Source of the DNA: Acorus gramineus
Taxonomy: Eukaryota > Streptophyta > Magnoliopsida > Acorales > Acoraceae
Assembly (NCBI GenBank): GCA_030737835.1
Contig: JAUJYN010000013.1
Coordinates: forward strand, 124,001 to 188,000
Reading direction: 5' to 3'
Length of the DNA: 64,000 nt
The translations under genes and the position numbers were made by a program. Within the stretch, counting starts at the first letter, position 1. Each line of letters begins with the position of its first letter. Under the pieces are notes generated by a model that saw nothing but the letters and a program-made list of their open reading frames with translations, was not told the DNA's origin and searched no databases. Shown piece after piece: positions 37,513 through 48,565 of the stretch.

Positions 37513-40500
37513 GTGGTCCGAGGTATTGTTCAGATCTCCCAGCTCCCTACATATGTGTTGTTTGATTCTGGAGCCACACACTCGTTCGTGTCTCCCGCTT
37601 TTGCGAGACGGACGGGCGTGGCGTCCGCCCCTTTAGATGCTATCCTGGAGATATCATTGCCCGTAGGAGACCGTATTCTCCTCCGTTCTGTGTACCGAGG
37701 GTGTACGGTGGTGGTTGCGGAGCATGAGTTTCCGGTGGAGTTGGTGGAGCTTGCTATGATGGACTTTGATGCCATCCTGGGAATGGATTGGCTTGCAGCT
37801 AGTCACGCTGGCATCGACTGTTTTGCCAAGTCGGTGTCTTTCCACCTTCCGGGTCGGAGGTCCTTCCAGTTTGTGGGCGATCGTGACGTAGCCCCTTTGG
37901 GGTTCGTGTCGTCCATCCAGGCGTGGAGACTCCTTCAGGGAGGATGCGAGGGCTTTCTGGCGTACATTGCTCAGGAGGATGCACCGCTGCAGGCAGATAT
38001 CAGTCAGACTCCGGTCGTGGCAGAGTATCCTGAGGTTTTCCCCGATGATCTTCCGGGGTTACCGCCGGATCGCGCGATCGAGTTTGAGATCAATCTGATT
38101 CCGGGGACCGAGCCGATTTCGAGAGCTCCGTACCGGATGGCCCCTGCAGAGCTGAGGGTGCTCAAGGAGCAGTTGGAGGAGTTGCTGGAGAAGGGCTTCG
38201 CACGTCCGAGTGTTTCTCCGTGGGGAGCCCCTGTTCTGTTCGTCCGGAAGAAGGACGGTTCGCTGCGGCTTTGTATCGATTACAGGCAGCTGAACAAGCG
38301 GACAGTGAAGAATAAGTACCCCTTCTGCGGATCGACGATCTGTTTAACCAGCTCCAGGGAGCGCGTGTCTTTTCCAAGATCGATCTCCGTTCGGGGTACT
38401 ATCAGCTGAAGATCCGGGAGTCAGACATTCCGAAGACGGCCTTTCATACCAGTATGGGCACTACGAGTTCAGAGTACTGCCGTTCGGGTTGACGAATGCG
38501 CCGGCGGCCTTCATGGATCTGATGAACCGGGTGTTTCGGCCCTTCCTCGACTCCTTTGTGGTAGTATTCATCGATGACATATTGGTGTACTCGAGGAGTC
38601 TTGAGGAGCACGCTCACCATCTTCGCACTGTCTTGGAGACTTTGGCCAGACATCAGTTGTTCGCCAAGTTTAGCAAGTGCGAGTTTTGGTTGGAGCATAT
38701 GGCCTTTCTGGGCCATGTGATTTCCGGTGAGGGCATATCTGTGGACCCGGAGAAGACACTCGCCGTGTCGAATTGGCGTCGACCGTCGAACCCCACAGAG
38801 ATTCGGAGCTTCCTGGGCTTGGCGGGTTATTACAGGAGGTTTGTCGAGGGTTTCTCGAAGATAGTTGTACCTCTTACCCGCCTCACTCGGAAGGATGTCC
38901 GGTTCGAGTGGTCCCCTGCTTGCGAGGAGAGCTTCCTAGAGTTGAAGCGAAGGCTCACCTCAGCGCCAGTTCTTACCCTTCCGTCTGGGAGTGGTGGGTT
39001 CGCAGTTTACGATGCATCGCAGTTGGGTGTGGGTTGCGTCCTGATGCAGCACGGTAAGGTTGTGGCTTACGCGTCGCGTCAGTTGAAGCCCCATGAGCAG
39101 AATTACCCCACCCACGACCTTCAGTTGGCAGTGATCATCTTTGCGCTGAATATGTGGAGGCATTACCTCTATGGCGAGGAGTTCGAGCTCTTTACTGATC
39201 ATAAGAGCTTGACATATTTGCAGTCCCAGCCGGAGCTCAACATGCGTCAGAGACGTTGGGTCGAGTTCCTGACGGACTATGATTGTGACATCGCTTACCA
39301 TCCGGGTAAGGCGAATGTCGTGGCGGATGCTCTCAGCAGGCAGCCCTTGGGCATGGCCGCCCACATGGCTGTACGTCGTTGGAGGCTTCTGGAGGAGGCC
39401 GCTTGCTGGATCAGTGTTCGAGAGACTCCTGCGGGTGGCTTTTTGGCCAGGCTAGTGGTGCAGCCAGTTCTTCTCGACGAGATCCGCACGGCTCAGGCTC
39501 AGGATCCGCATTTTATAGTCCTCTCTGAGGGCGTCGCCCGGGGCGAGCGTCCGGACTACCAGATTCGCGAGGACGGGATCCTGCGGTTCAGAGGCCGAGT
39601 ATGCATTCCTGACGACGCAGAGCTGAAGCAGAAGATTCTGGACGAGGCCCATCGTTCGAGGTACACAGTGCATCCTGGTGGCACGAAGATGTACAGGGGC
39701 CTTCGTCGTGGCTACTGGTGGCGCGGGATGAAGACGGATATTGCCCGTTTCGTTGCCCGATGCTTAGTATGCCAGCAGGTGAAGTCGGAGCATCAGCGCC
39801 CTGCGGGGAAGCTGCAGTCCATTGAGATCCCTCAGTGGAAGTGGGAGCAGATCACCATGGATTTCGTCTCGGGTTTGCCGAGGTCACGTTCGGGTCGCGA
39901 TGCCATCTGGGTGATCGTCGACCGGCTGACGAAGTCCGCTCATTTCCTCCCCATCCGACTCACCGATTCTCTGGACACCCTGGCGCAGTTGTTCGTCTCA
40001 GAGATTGTTCGTCTCCATGGCACTCCCGTCAGCATCATTTCCGATCGAGACGCGCGTTTTACTTCGAGGTTCTGGCGTAGCCTCCAGCACGCCCTTGGTA
40101 CGAACCTCCACTTCAGTACAGCGTTTCATCCGCAGACGGACGGCCAGTCGGAGAGGACGATCCAGACCCTGGAGGACATGCTGCGAGCCTGTGTTCTCGA
40201 TTTTGGGGGCAGTTGGGAGAGGCACCTTCCGTTGGTGGAGTTTGCCTACAACAACAGCTACCACTCGAGTATCCGGATGGCTCCTTACGAGGCGCTCTAT
40301 GGCCGCAGCTGCAGGTCCCCCTTGTGTTGGGACGAGGTCGGAGAGCGCCAGTTGGAGGGACCAGAGATCATTCACCAGACCTCAGAGATGGTGAAGACGA
40401 TTCGCGAGCGTATCCGAGTCGCTCAGAGTCGTCAGAAGAGCTACGCCGACCGTCGTCGCCGTGAGCTCGCCTTCGAGGTTGGTGACATGTCTTCCTGAAG

Positions 40501-40899
40501 GTGTCCCCGATGAAGGGCATCTTCCGTTTCGGTGTGCGGGGCAAGCTGAGTCCGCGTTTCATTGGGCCGTTCCTCATCCTCGAGCGAGTTGGGGAGGTGG
40601 CCTATCGCATAGCTCTGCCCCCACAGTTGGCTCAGGCCCATGACGTCTTCCATGTCTCGCAGCTGAGGCGCTATGTCCACGATCCTGCTCACGTCATCCC
40701 GTTCGAGCCGCTCGTCTTCGAGCCGGACTTGTCATTCGTCGAGCAGCCGATTGAGATCCTGGACCGCCGCGAGAAGAGGCTCCGCACCAAGACCGTCCAG
40801 CTGGTCAAGGTGCGATGGCAGCACCGTTCCGGTGCCGAGGCCACTTGGGAGCTCGAGGACGCCATGCGTGACGCGTATCCGCATCTTTTCCCTTCTTAG
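37513..40899 (+). pseudogene. pol: Tekay pol region: protease, RT, RNase H, integrase, chromodomain (broken)
   Basis: Protease: [13 protein letters not shown] (Asp codon at about 37564) and [14 protein letters not shown]: lead-in [36 protein letters not shown] (about 38270) and the catalytic [11 protein letters not shown] (about 38573). RNase H: about 38990-39350, with [11 protein letters not shown] and [15 protein letters not shown]. Integrase: HHCC zinc finger around 39650-39770 (CLVCQQ), then the catalytic acidic residues in [16 protein letters not shown] and GQSERTIQ. The chromodomain-type tail (about 40738-40890) has VKVRWQHRSGAEATWELED and ends PHLFPS. The region is broken in about two or three places but every domain is recognisable. 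Tekay membership is supported by this C-terminus. Confidence 0.92.
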
Positions 40900-40930
40900 A
40901 TGTTCTTGTATTTATTTTGAGGACAAAATT

Positions 40931-40946
40931 TCCTAAGGGGGGAGAA
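40931..40946 (+). other. Polypurine tract
   Basis: TCCTAAGGGGGGAGAA lies immediately before the 3' LTR start (TGTTATATATG). It primes plus-strand DNA synthesis during reverse transcription. The minus-strand Tekay copy has the matching CCCCCCTTAGG at about 11460. Confidence 0.9.
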
Positions 40947-41383
40947 TGTTATATATGTGTCACTTTTTAGCCTTCTGGTAACCATTGGAACATTCTGGCA
41001 GTTTTTCAGTTTTTTTTCGTTTTTCGATCGGAACCGCTAAAATTTTGGACTGTTAGCTATCATCCTGAGTTTGAGGACTCCGATTGAAAATCTAACTGCA
41101 TATTATGTGTCCTGGTGCCATTCCAAGCCACTCACGAAAATTTCATCGAATTCCGGTAACGTTTCAGAATTTCACAGTTCCGAAGCGTATCCGGGTTTTG
41201 ACCGAGCGAGAAGTCATTGGGAGACTTGACTTGGTCAAATGTGGGCCCATGACTTGGTCAACCCCTTTGTTTTCTAGTGTGGATGGGTTGACCCAAGTCA
41301 AAGTGCACTTAAACCTTCCTAATCCTAGCCTAAACCTAATTACTAATCTAAGTGTGGGTGTGAGAGTGTGTGGTGGGTGTGAG

Positions 41384-41390
41384 TATAAAG
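41384..41390 (+). promoter_or_regulatory. TATA box of LTR-A
   Basis: TATAAAG, preceded by GTGTGAG and followed by AAATCCCACG. Other copies have TATAAATAAATCCCA at the same place on their own strand (for example near 16490-16505). Transcription would start about 30 bases on, leaving some 2.4 kb of LTR downstream. Confidence 0.7.
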
Positions 41391-42478
41391 AAATCCCACG
41401 ACAACATATCCCCCACTATTCATCATCTTCTCCAAAAATTTCTCTCTCTCTCCCTCTCTTTAAAAACCCCATATGATCTAGTAGGAGGTCTTGAAACCAA
41501 AAACCCTAAGAAGAGAAAGGATAGGTGAGCTCCCGATCTACCTTCCGGTGGTCTCGGATTCGAGTTCCCACGTGTGTGACCCCTTCTCATGCCCTCTTTT
41601 CTCCTCTGTTTCAGCCTCTTTGGCTGAGTTGGAGATCTCGGTGGTGGTAGTCTTGGAGGCGGTGTTTCGGTGCGCGAAGAGCACCCGTTCTTCCTCCCCT
41701 TCTCTTCCTGTCCTAGGGTAAGCTTTCTTTCCTTCCTTTCTTGTTTAGATGCATGTTAGGAAGGGTTTTTGGGTATGTATGGCTGTTGGTGGCGGTTGGT
41801 GGCTGTTGGTGGCCATTGGTGGCCGTCGGGGAGGTGGTAGGGTTGGCTCGGGTAGGCTGGCAGCGCAGGCAGGCGGGCTGGCAGGCAGGGCGGGCAGAGC
41901 AGGCTGGCAGGGCACGCGCGCGTGCGCGCGGGTGGAGCAGGAGTGTGCGGGTGCTGCACGCTGGGCGCCGTGCTGGGGCGTGCGCGCGGCGCGCTGCGCA
42001 GAGGCGCAGTGCGTGCTGTGCGCGCGGGGCCGCGTGCGGGTGCGCGCAGGGGGCCGTGCGGGGGCGTGCGTGCGGAGCGCTGCGCAGAGGCACAGTGCGT
42101 GCTGTGCGCGCGCGGTGAGGCGAGCTGGTGGTGCGCGCGGGGTGCTGCGCTGGGGCGCAGGGCGTGCGGGTGTGCGCGCGAGTTGCTGCGCTGGGGCGCA
42201 GTGAGCGCGCGGTGCACCCGGGGGGCTCGGCAGCGTGTCCGGGCATGCGGGCAGGGGCTCGGCAGTGCGTCTGGGCGTGCGGGCTGGGGCGCGGCTGTGC
42301 GCCTGGGTCGGGTGGCCGTGCGTACGGCTGCCCGGGGGTTCGGGTGAGTCGGGGTGCTCGGACTCGCGTGCGTACAGGCCGTATGTACGCTTGTCCGAGT
42401 GTTGGGTATTTTAGTGTATTTTTTTGTTTGTTTATATTTGTGTATTTTACTCACCGAGTTGATTACCCTGTCTTGCAG

Positions 42479-42514
42479 ATCTTGACGGACGGTCGCGCGA
42501 CGACCCGGTTATTG
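42479..42514 (+). other. Conserved 36-nt exon-like block of the LTR
   Basis: Begins ATCTTGACGG, preceded by TGTCTTGCAG, and is followed by GTGAGTGGGAC. The block is 36 nt long in every copy I aligned by eye (about 1510-1545, 19199-19234, 32725-32760) and also in LTR-B (about 53025-53060), although the flanks diverge. The pattern is that of a small internal exon with acceptor and donor. It is noncoding as far as I can see. Confidence 0.6.
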
Positions 42515-43837
42515 GTGAGTGGGACAACCCAACCCAGTAGGGAGGCGCTATATGCACTTGGGCGTGTACCGTCCTCCCCTGGGGCACCGTAGTTTAATAT
42601 TAACCTGTTTAATATGTAATCTATGCAAGCATGATTAATATGTAGTATGCATGCTACCCTAGACCGTGTATGTTAGGGACTTGCACCCTTAGGATATGTG
42701 TAAGAGCCATGCATCCTGTCACCATGTTCTCATGCTAGGAAGCCTCGACCTATGCATGTGTCCTACTAGTTTAATTTATTAAATCAAATGCGAACTTATG
42801 GTATTTTAGCCTGCCTTAGGGAATATTAAGGGGCCTTGCGAGGTCAACATTGAGACCCGAGCTAGGGTACTCCGTGTTCCTTGTTTGGTTGTCGGGATGT
42901 CCTATATCGGGACCTCATGGTGCCCTCCCAAGGTTTCTTTTCCCGATAATATTATAATATATGTTCCCCGCATCTTGGTTATGCGCCCTGGAGGAATTCT
43001 GAAGAATTCATGACATTAGAGTTGTTGAGATGTGTTGTCGGATCCGAGTGGATCGTATGCGTATGGATAGGCTGTTTCTGTTCCCTTCGTTGGATCCGTA
43101 TAGAGACTGCCCCAGCGTTAGAAAGGCCGTCCCGTGGAGGGCTCCCATCAGTAGGTACCTCCTTATTTGGATTCGGACTGTGCTGAAGTGTGGGAGTAGG
43201 CCAAGCGGCTACGGAGTGGAGGAGAGACTATCGGTGGACCAAGGGTGACTAACAGCCTAGTCAGTCCCAATATCCTATGTCACCTATTGAGGGGTGAGGG
43301 TGAGGGTGTGGTGGGTCGGCGATGTAGCGACCCACTGGATTTGTGTTTGCTATTAATTGTGGTTAATATAAATTGTGATGCATGGGTTGTGCTATTCACT
43401 GAGCGTGTGGCTCACCCCTCGCATAATTTTTCTCCAATTATCACTGAGTCGGATCTGAAGGAGGAGCTTCCCGAGAGACTTCATCAGTAGCGGAGCAGCG
43501 CCACGTCCCGCGAGTGTTAGAGGCCATCAGCATCCTTTCTTTTGATTGTATGTATTATATTTCCGTGCTTGGGCACTCGTTGTATTATATTTGGATGTAT
43601 GTGTGTATATTGGCTCTCACAGGACAGTTGATTATGTATCGAGTCTGTAGTATGTTTTTGAATTACAGACTCAGTCTTTTAGCTTCCGCTATCTGTGTAT
43701 ATATCATGTCAGCCTTGCTTTCGTCTGTGTTGTCATTTTAGTTGTTGTTTAGAGTATGTTATTGATCTCCTGTATAGACTGCTGATATCATGTATACACT
43801 TGCCGCGTCCCGGGGACGGCCACCCTGGGGCGTGACA

Positions 43838-45179
43838 GGTTTATGTAGATGACATCCTAGTAAAATCTAGAACTCGGATGGGGCATACAAATATACTTAG
43901 ACAAGTTTTGCATAGGTGTAGAGAATTCACACTTAAGATGAATCCGAAGAAATGCCGCTTCGGTGTCTCTTCCGGGAAGCTCTTAGGGTTCATAGTAAGC
44001 AAGAGGGGAATTGAGGTTGACCCAACCAAAGCCAAGGCCATTGCCCAAATGCCCCAACCCAAAAACTTAAAGGAATTAAGAGGACTCATCGGTCGGCTAC
44101 AATTTATTAGACGATTTATCTCACAACATGCCGAACGATGTCGCCCCTTTTACAAACTGCTAAAAGGAGGAGTTAAGTTTACCTGGGACAGCGAACGCCA
44201 ACAAGCCTTCAATAACTTAAAGAAATACTTGCTTAAACCCCTGGTTCTCTCAGCTCCAGTGCTCGAGCGACCCTTGCTTCTTTATGTAGCTACAACCAAA
44301 GAGGCAATTGGTGTTGTGCTTGCACAACACGACGACGTGGGAAGGAAAGAAAAGGTTGTCTACTATCTAAGTAAGATGCTAATAGAATACAAACGAGTCT
44401 ACCCTCCCACAGAGAAGACCTGTTTAGCATTAGTATGGGCATCCCAAAAATTACGTCATTATTTCCTTGCCCACAAAGTCAAGTACTTCGCAAAAATGGA
44501 CCCAGTAAGGTTCCTGTTCGAGAAAGCTGTATTGACCGGTCGTTTGGCCTGATGGCAAGTCCAATTAAATGAGTTTGACATCACCTATGCCAATCAAAAG
44601 TCTGTCAAAGGCCAAGCCAGTGCTGACCATCTCGCTCAGCTCCCCCTCCCCGATTATGAACCAGTAAAAATCGACTTCCTTGACGAAGAAATATTTGCAC
44701 TCATTGAAGAAAAAGATAGAAAGACCTGGACACTATACTTTGACGGAGTAGTCAATCAACAAGGGAGAGGTATAGGAATAGCGTTAATCTCCCCTAAAGG
44801 TGTCATCATCTCACGAGCATTTCAACTTGTGTTCAACACTACCAACAACATTGCTGAATACGAAGCTCTGATAGCAGGTCTAAAGGCAGCTTTGGCCTTA
44901 GGGGTTAAGTACTTGGATATTATTGGCGACTCACTCCTAGTGATTCACCAGACCCTGAAAAAATGTCAGACTAGGGACCCAAAATTAAAGCCATATAGAG
45001 AACTGGCCATTACCCTATTAAAACAATTTTGCAAAGTCACCCACATCTTTATACCCCGAACAAGCAATATTCTCGTAGATTCTTTAGCCTCTTTATCTTC
45101 ATCACTTGGTTTTCTCATATCCAAGAAATCTGAAACAATCACTAGCCAAATATTCAAAATACCGGCCACTAAACTTTGA
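43838..45179 (+). pseudogene. pol: Tat RT core, RNase H and second (archaeal-type) RNase H (broken)
   Basis: Resumes at the RT catalytic motif VYVDDILVKSR and continues with MNPKKCRFGVSSGKLLGFIV, LRGLIGRLQFIRRFISQ and the first RNase H (PLLLYVATTKEAIGVVLAQ, YYLSKMLIEYKRVYP). A linker (ASADHLAQLPLPDYEP) leads into a second RNase H: TLYFDGVVNQQGRGIGIALI, NNIAEYEALIAGLKAAL and YLDIIGDSLLVIHQ. Paired RNase H domains are a known mark of the Tat lineage. Broken in about one or two places. Confidence 0.88.
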
Positions 45180-46478
45180 GACTATAAAACTCAAAACCTC
45201 CTAAACCAATAGGATCAAAAAGACATAATTAATACCACAGAAATCCTAGCCCTTGATCTAGAAGATATGGATGATGGGAATCCATGGTATTTTGATATAA
45301 AAAACTACTTTGAAAATGGTTTGTTTTCGGAATACGCCACCAACAACGACCAAAGAATAGTCAAGAGGATAGCAACCAAATAATGCCTCTGAGGAGGAAT
45401 ACTCTTTCGAGCATCCTTCAACGGAGAGTTACTCAGATGCTTGGACGATGAAGAAGCGTATACCATCGTAGAAGAAGCTCACTCTAGAGTATGCGGAGGT
45501 CATGGGCTACTATTGCCCTACACTATATTCAGTGTCAAACTCACGCCAACAAAATACATGCACCAGCATCTTCCTTACACCCCATGACATCTCCATGGCC
45601 ATTTGCTATTGTGGCACTAGATGTTGTAGGTCCATTTCGAGATACTGTAGAAAACACCACTCAAAAAGCTTTTATCCTCACTGCCACATAATATTTTACC
45701 AAATGGGTTGAAGCTGAGTCCTATGTACTAATTAAAAGCTCCACCCTGGCCTGCTTCGTTCACATCCATATCCTTGCAAGGTTCGGCACCCCCAAAAATG
45801 ATCATAATAGATAATGGCCCACAGTTTATTTCCCAAGAGTTCCAAGATCTATGTAATAAACATCACATAGAACTCCATCACTCCACACCATATTACCCAC
45901 AAGGAAATGGACAAGCAACAGCCACCAACAAAACTTTACTCAGAATCATAAAAAAGATAGTAGAAACACACAAAGCTACTGATTGGCCGGACAAGTTAGT
46001 TGATGCTCTCTGGGCTTACCGAACATCTATCCGAACACCCATAGGCTAGACCCCATATTCACTCACATTCGGGATAGAAGCAGTAGTACCCTACGAGATT
46101 TTTATCCCATCCTTAAGGGTAGTATTAGAAGAAGACCTACAAATTGAAGAAAGAAGAGAAGCACTCCTGCTACGCCTCTAACTATTAGACGAGAAGAGAT
46201 TAAGAGCTGCAGATCATGCCCAGGCCTACTAGAGGAGAGTGGTAAGAGCATTTGAAAAGAAAGTAATAGAGAGAAAATTTAAAATTGGGGAGATGGTACT
46301 TAAGCAAATCATACCATCAAGACAGTCCCATCCAAAAGGTAAGCAGCAGCCCACATGGGAGGGACCCTATGTGATCACCCATGCCTACTCCGGGAATGCC
46401 TACCGCTTGGTGGATGCCGAGGGAGTCAAAGTCTCAGGTTCGTGGAATGCACTTTATCTAAAGAAATTCCATGTATAA
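45180..46478 (+). pseudogene. pol: Tat integrase (broken)
   Basis: An N-terminal His/Cys region (around 45470-45560) is followed by the catalytic core wording WPFAIVALDVVGPF, KMIIIDNGPQFIS and YYPQGNGQA, then WPDKLVDALWAYRTS and a C-terminal part ending in WEGPYVITHAYSGNAYRLVD and LYLKKFHV. It is broken in several places. Role: joins element cDNA to host DNA in the nucleus. Confidence 0.85.
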
Positions 46479-48565
46479 AAAAAACTATCAATACTTGAGA
46501 AATATTATTCTTTCTTCCTGCGAATTCCAGCATTTAGTGCTTGATGATAGAATTATAAGACTCTCAAAGATTACTTGTATTTTACTTGAATTCATACTCA
46601 CCAATCATGCTACCTCCATCACACAAGTATGGCTTAGGAATTGATCTATCTGATAAAAGGAAAGATTGCCTACCCTATAGACTGGGACATTTTTTTAACC
46701 CCAAAGCATCTCCCCTTTATCCTCACTCTTATTCGTATCAACCCAAAGACAAAATGAGGAATTACCCCAAACCTAGCATATGTCCCAAAACTGGCTCTGG
46801 CACCATACAAACACTTCTACAGGGGAAGCAGAAAAGAACAGGGGTGAAAAACAGAAAAGCACCCCACCCCCTTCAAAACAAAAAAAAGAAAGGCAATGAG
46901 AGGCCGAAAAGCAAAACAAACACCCAAACAAACGGGTTATACTCTTGATCAAAGGTGCAATCGCCGACAAAAGTATATGCTGAACAAAAGGCTATACTAG
47001 TACACATCCAAACAAACGGATTGTACTCTTAACCCAAAACACGGGTGCATGCTCGATGGGCTGTACTCTCCACCCAAATAAAGAAGTGGTAGAAAGAAGA
47101 AAGCCAGAGGGACCTAGAAAGTAGGACATATGCCAGACTGGGACAATTCTAAAAATTGCCCCAAGGAAGATATTACTCTCACCCCCTTCACCCCCCTCTT
47201 TTATTTTTCTGCAATAGGGATAAAATTGAACTATGTCTACTTGGAAAGGTGAAATTTTAACCAAAGGTAAATCTTTCCCTATGTTTACAACACACACACT
47301 CACATGAGTTCATTTAAAATCTTGCCTGTCTAAAGGAAGCTTATTTGACTTGATTCCTGGTACATTCATGGATTTCCCAGCATGTTTAGACTAATATGAT
47401 CAAGTATTTGAGAACCATGAACTTGAGAAATTGACACCTAAAGCCAATACCTTTCAAATACAATCCTAGTTTGGACATAGGTGACCACGAGGGCACCTCT
47501 TCAGGGACTTGATGGTGTCTTTTACTTTAGGAAATTGAAAACATTGCCCTATCACATGAAAAATCAATTGAAGAATTAAAATGCACTCTTATGTCACTCA
47601 CACTTATGCATATGCTTGTATTTTCCTTTTCCAAATCTTTAGGCATTCAATTTCTTAAGATATCACAATTGGCTCCCCATACCAAAGGAAAATTGCCCCA
47701 CTCTCACACTTAGAGTCACATAGACTCCCCCTTTTTTTATGCCGAGCGCGGCTTCTCGCACTTTTCTTCCTCGCTTTACTTTTAATTACCTTTAGATGGA
47801 TTGTAGCCCTTGACGATTCAAGCAAGAGGGGCTTGAAAGTCAGTGCAGGGGCACAATCTGAACCGATATAACACTTGGTTCATGGAAAGAATGTTTTTAC
47901 AGGTTTTGAAAATTGACTAAACATCCATAAAGATTTTCAGCAAAGTAGTAGAAGTGAAATTGTCTCAGGCCAGGGGCGGCTAAACACATCTAGCCGCCTG
48001 AACTCCGATGGCTAAAATCAACAAGCCGGAGCCCTATAGGTAAATTCTGCCTATCTAGGGGCGCCTAAACCTAACTCGCCGCCCCTCACTGGGCGGCTAA
48101 ATTCAAGTAGCCGCCCCATACCTGCTGCCTAAAATCTGCTGTCTGTCCAATTTCAATCAACTCTTCAACACTTCAATACCTATGAAAGGCATTTCTTTCC
48201 AAAACCTGTACTTACGCATTTCATTCACATATACATTTAGAAAACCAACATAAATATAAATCAAAGACATTTGTATTTCAATTTCATACATCCATCCATA
48301 AATCGAACTTACAAAACCAAAATTATTAATCACACGTACACACGCGTACACCAAATTCAAATCAAAAGACCTTTCGAAAACTAAACATCCATGCTAAAAT
48401 ACACAAAACCATACATGAAAGGCATAAAATTGTCCCATAAAAACATAGAAAGCTAAACTAAAGAGTCTTATAAAAAAGGAGAAAACCGTAAGAAAGAGAA
48501 GAAACAATGAGAAGTAGATCCACAAAAGAACTCCAACTCCAAATGTCTTGAGCTGTACATCACCA
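46479..48565 (+). other. Noncoding region between Tat integrase and the antisense gene
   Basis: About 2.1 kb of AT-rich DNA with no supportable plus-strand gene. It holds low-complexity A-rich and pyrimidine-rich stretches and, at about 47975-48117, a cluster of GGCGGCTA and TAGCCGCC inverted repeats like those in the Tat LTR. The remaining sequence shows nothing I can name. Confidence 0.6.
47975..48117. repeat. GGCGGCTA/TAGCCGCC inverted-repeat cluster downstream of the antisense gene
   Basis: GGGGCGGCTAAACAC with CTAGCCGCC, a weaker pair (GATGGCTAAAATC, AAGCCGGAG), then GGGCGGCTAAATTC with GTAGCCGCCCC. It mirrors motifs in the Tat LTRs and near 59285-59385. Confidence 0.75.

Larger units (their letters stand above)
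34384..43837 (+). mobile_element. Tekay/Del chromovirus element, nearly complete but broken
   Basis: LTRs 34384-35970 and 40947-43837, primer binding site, gag with zinc knuckle, protease, RT, RNase H, integrase with chromodomain, and polypurine tract follow in Tekay order. Coding DNA is GC-rich, unlike the surrounding Tat element. The 5' LTR is shorter than the 3' LTR. Shared parts of the two differ at about 3-4 percent by eye, suggesting one to a few million years. There are about four or five breaks. The right side joins Tat RT directly at 43838; the left side is not an intact LTR end, so a target duplication cannot be tested. Large size and long LTRs fit the Del1 relatives known from monocots, but do not fix the host. 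Confidence 0.92.
40947..43837 (+). mobile_element. 3' LTR (LTR-A) of the plus-strand Tekay element, 2.9 kb
   Basis: TGTTATATATGTGTCAC to GGGGCGTGACA. This is the reference copy for the family. In order: the conserved LTR-end block (about 40990-41215), a TATA box (41384-41390), a GTGAGC donor-like site (41525) with CTGTTTCAG acceptor (to 41614), a second donor GGTAAGC (41718), the CpG-dense tract (about 41870-42360), an acceptor CTTGCAG (to 42478), the 36-nt block (42479-42514), a GTGAGT donor, the GAATTC segment (about 43000), one minisatellite unit (about 43260-43340) and the conserved end. It joins Tat RT at 43838. Confidence 0.92.

Noticed and set aside
46586-46948. A 120-codon plus-strand frame after Tat integrase
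   Set aside because: Lys/Pro-rich low-complexity sequence in an AT-rich noncoding region, with no family wording.
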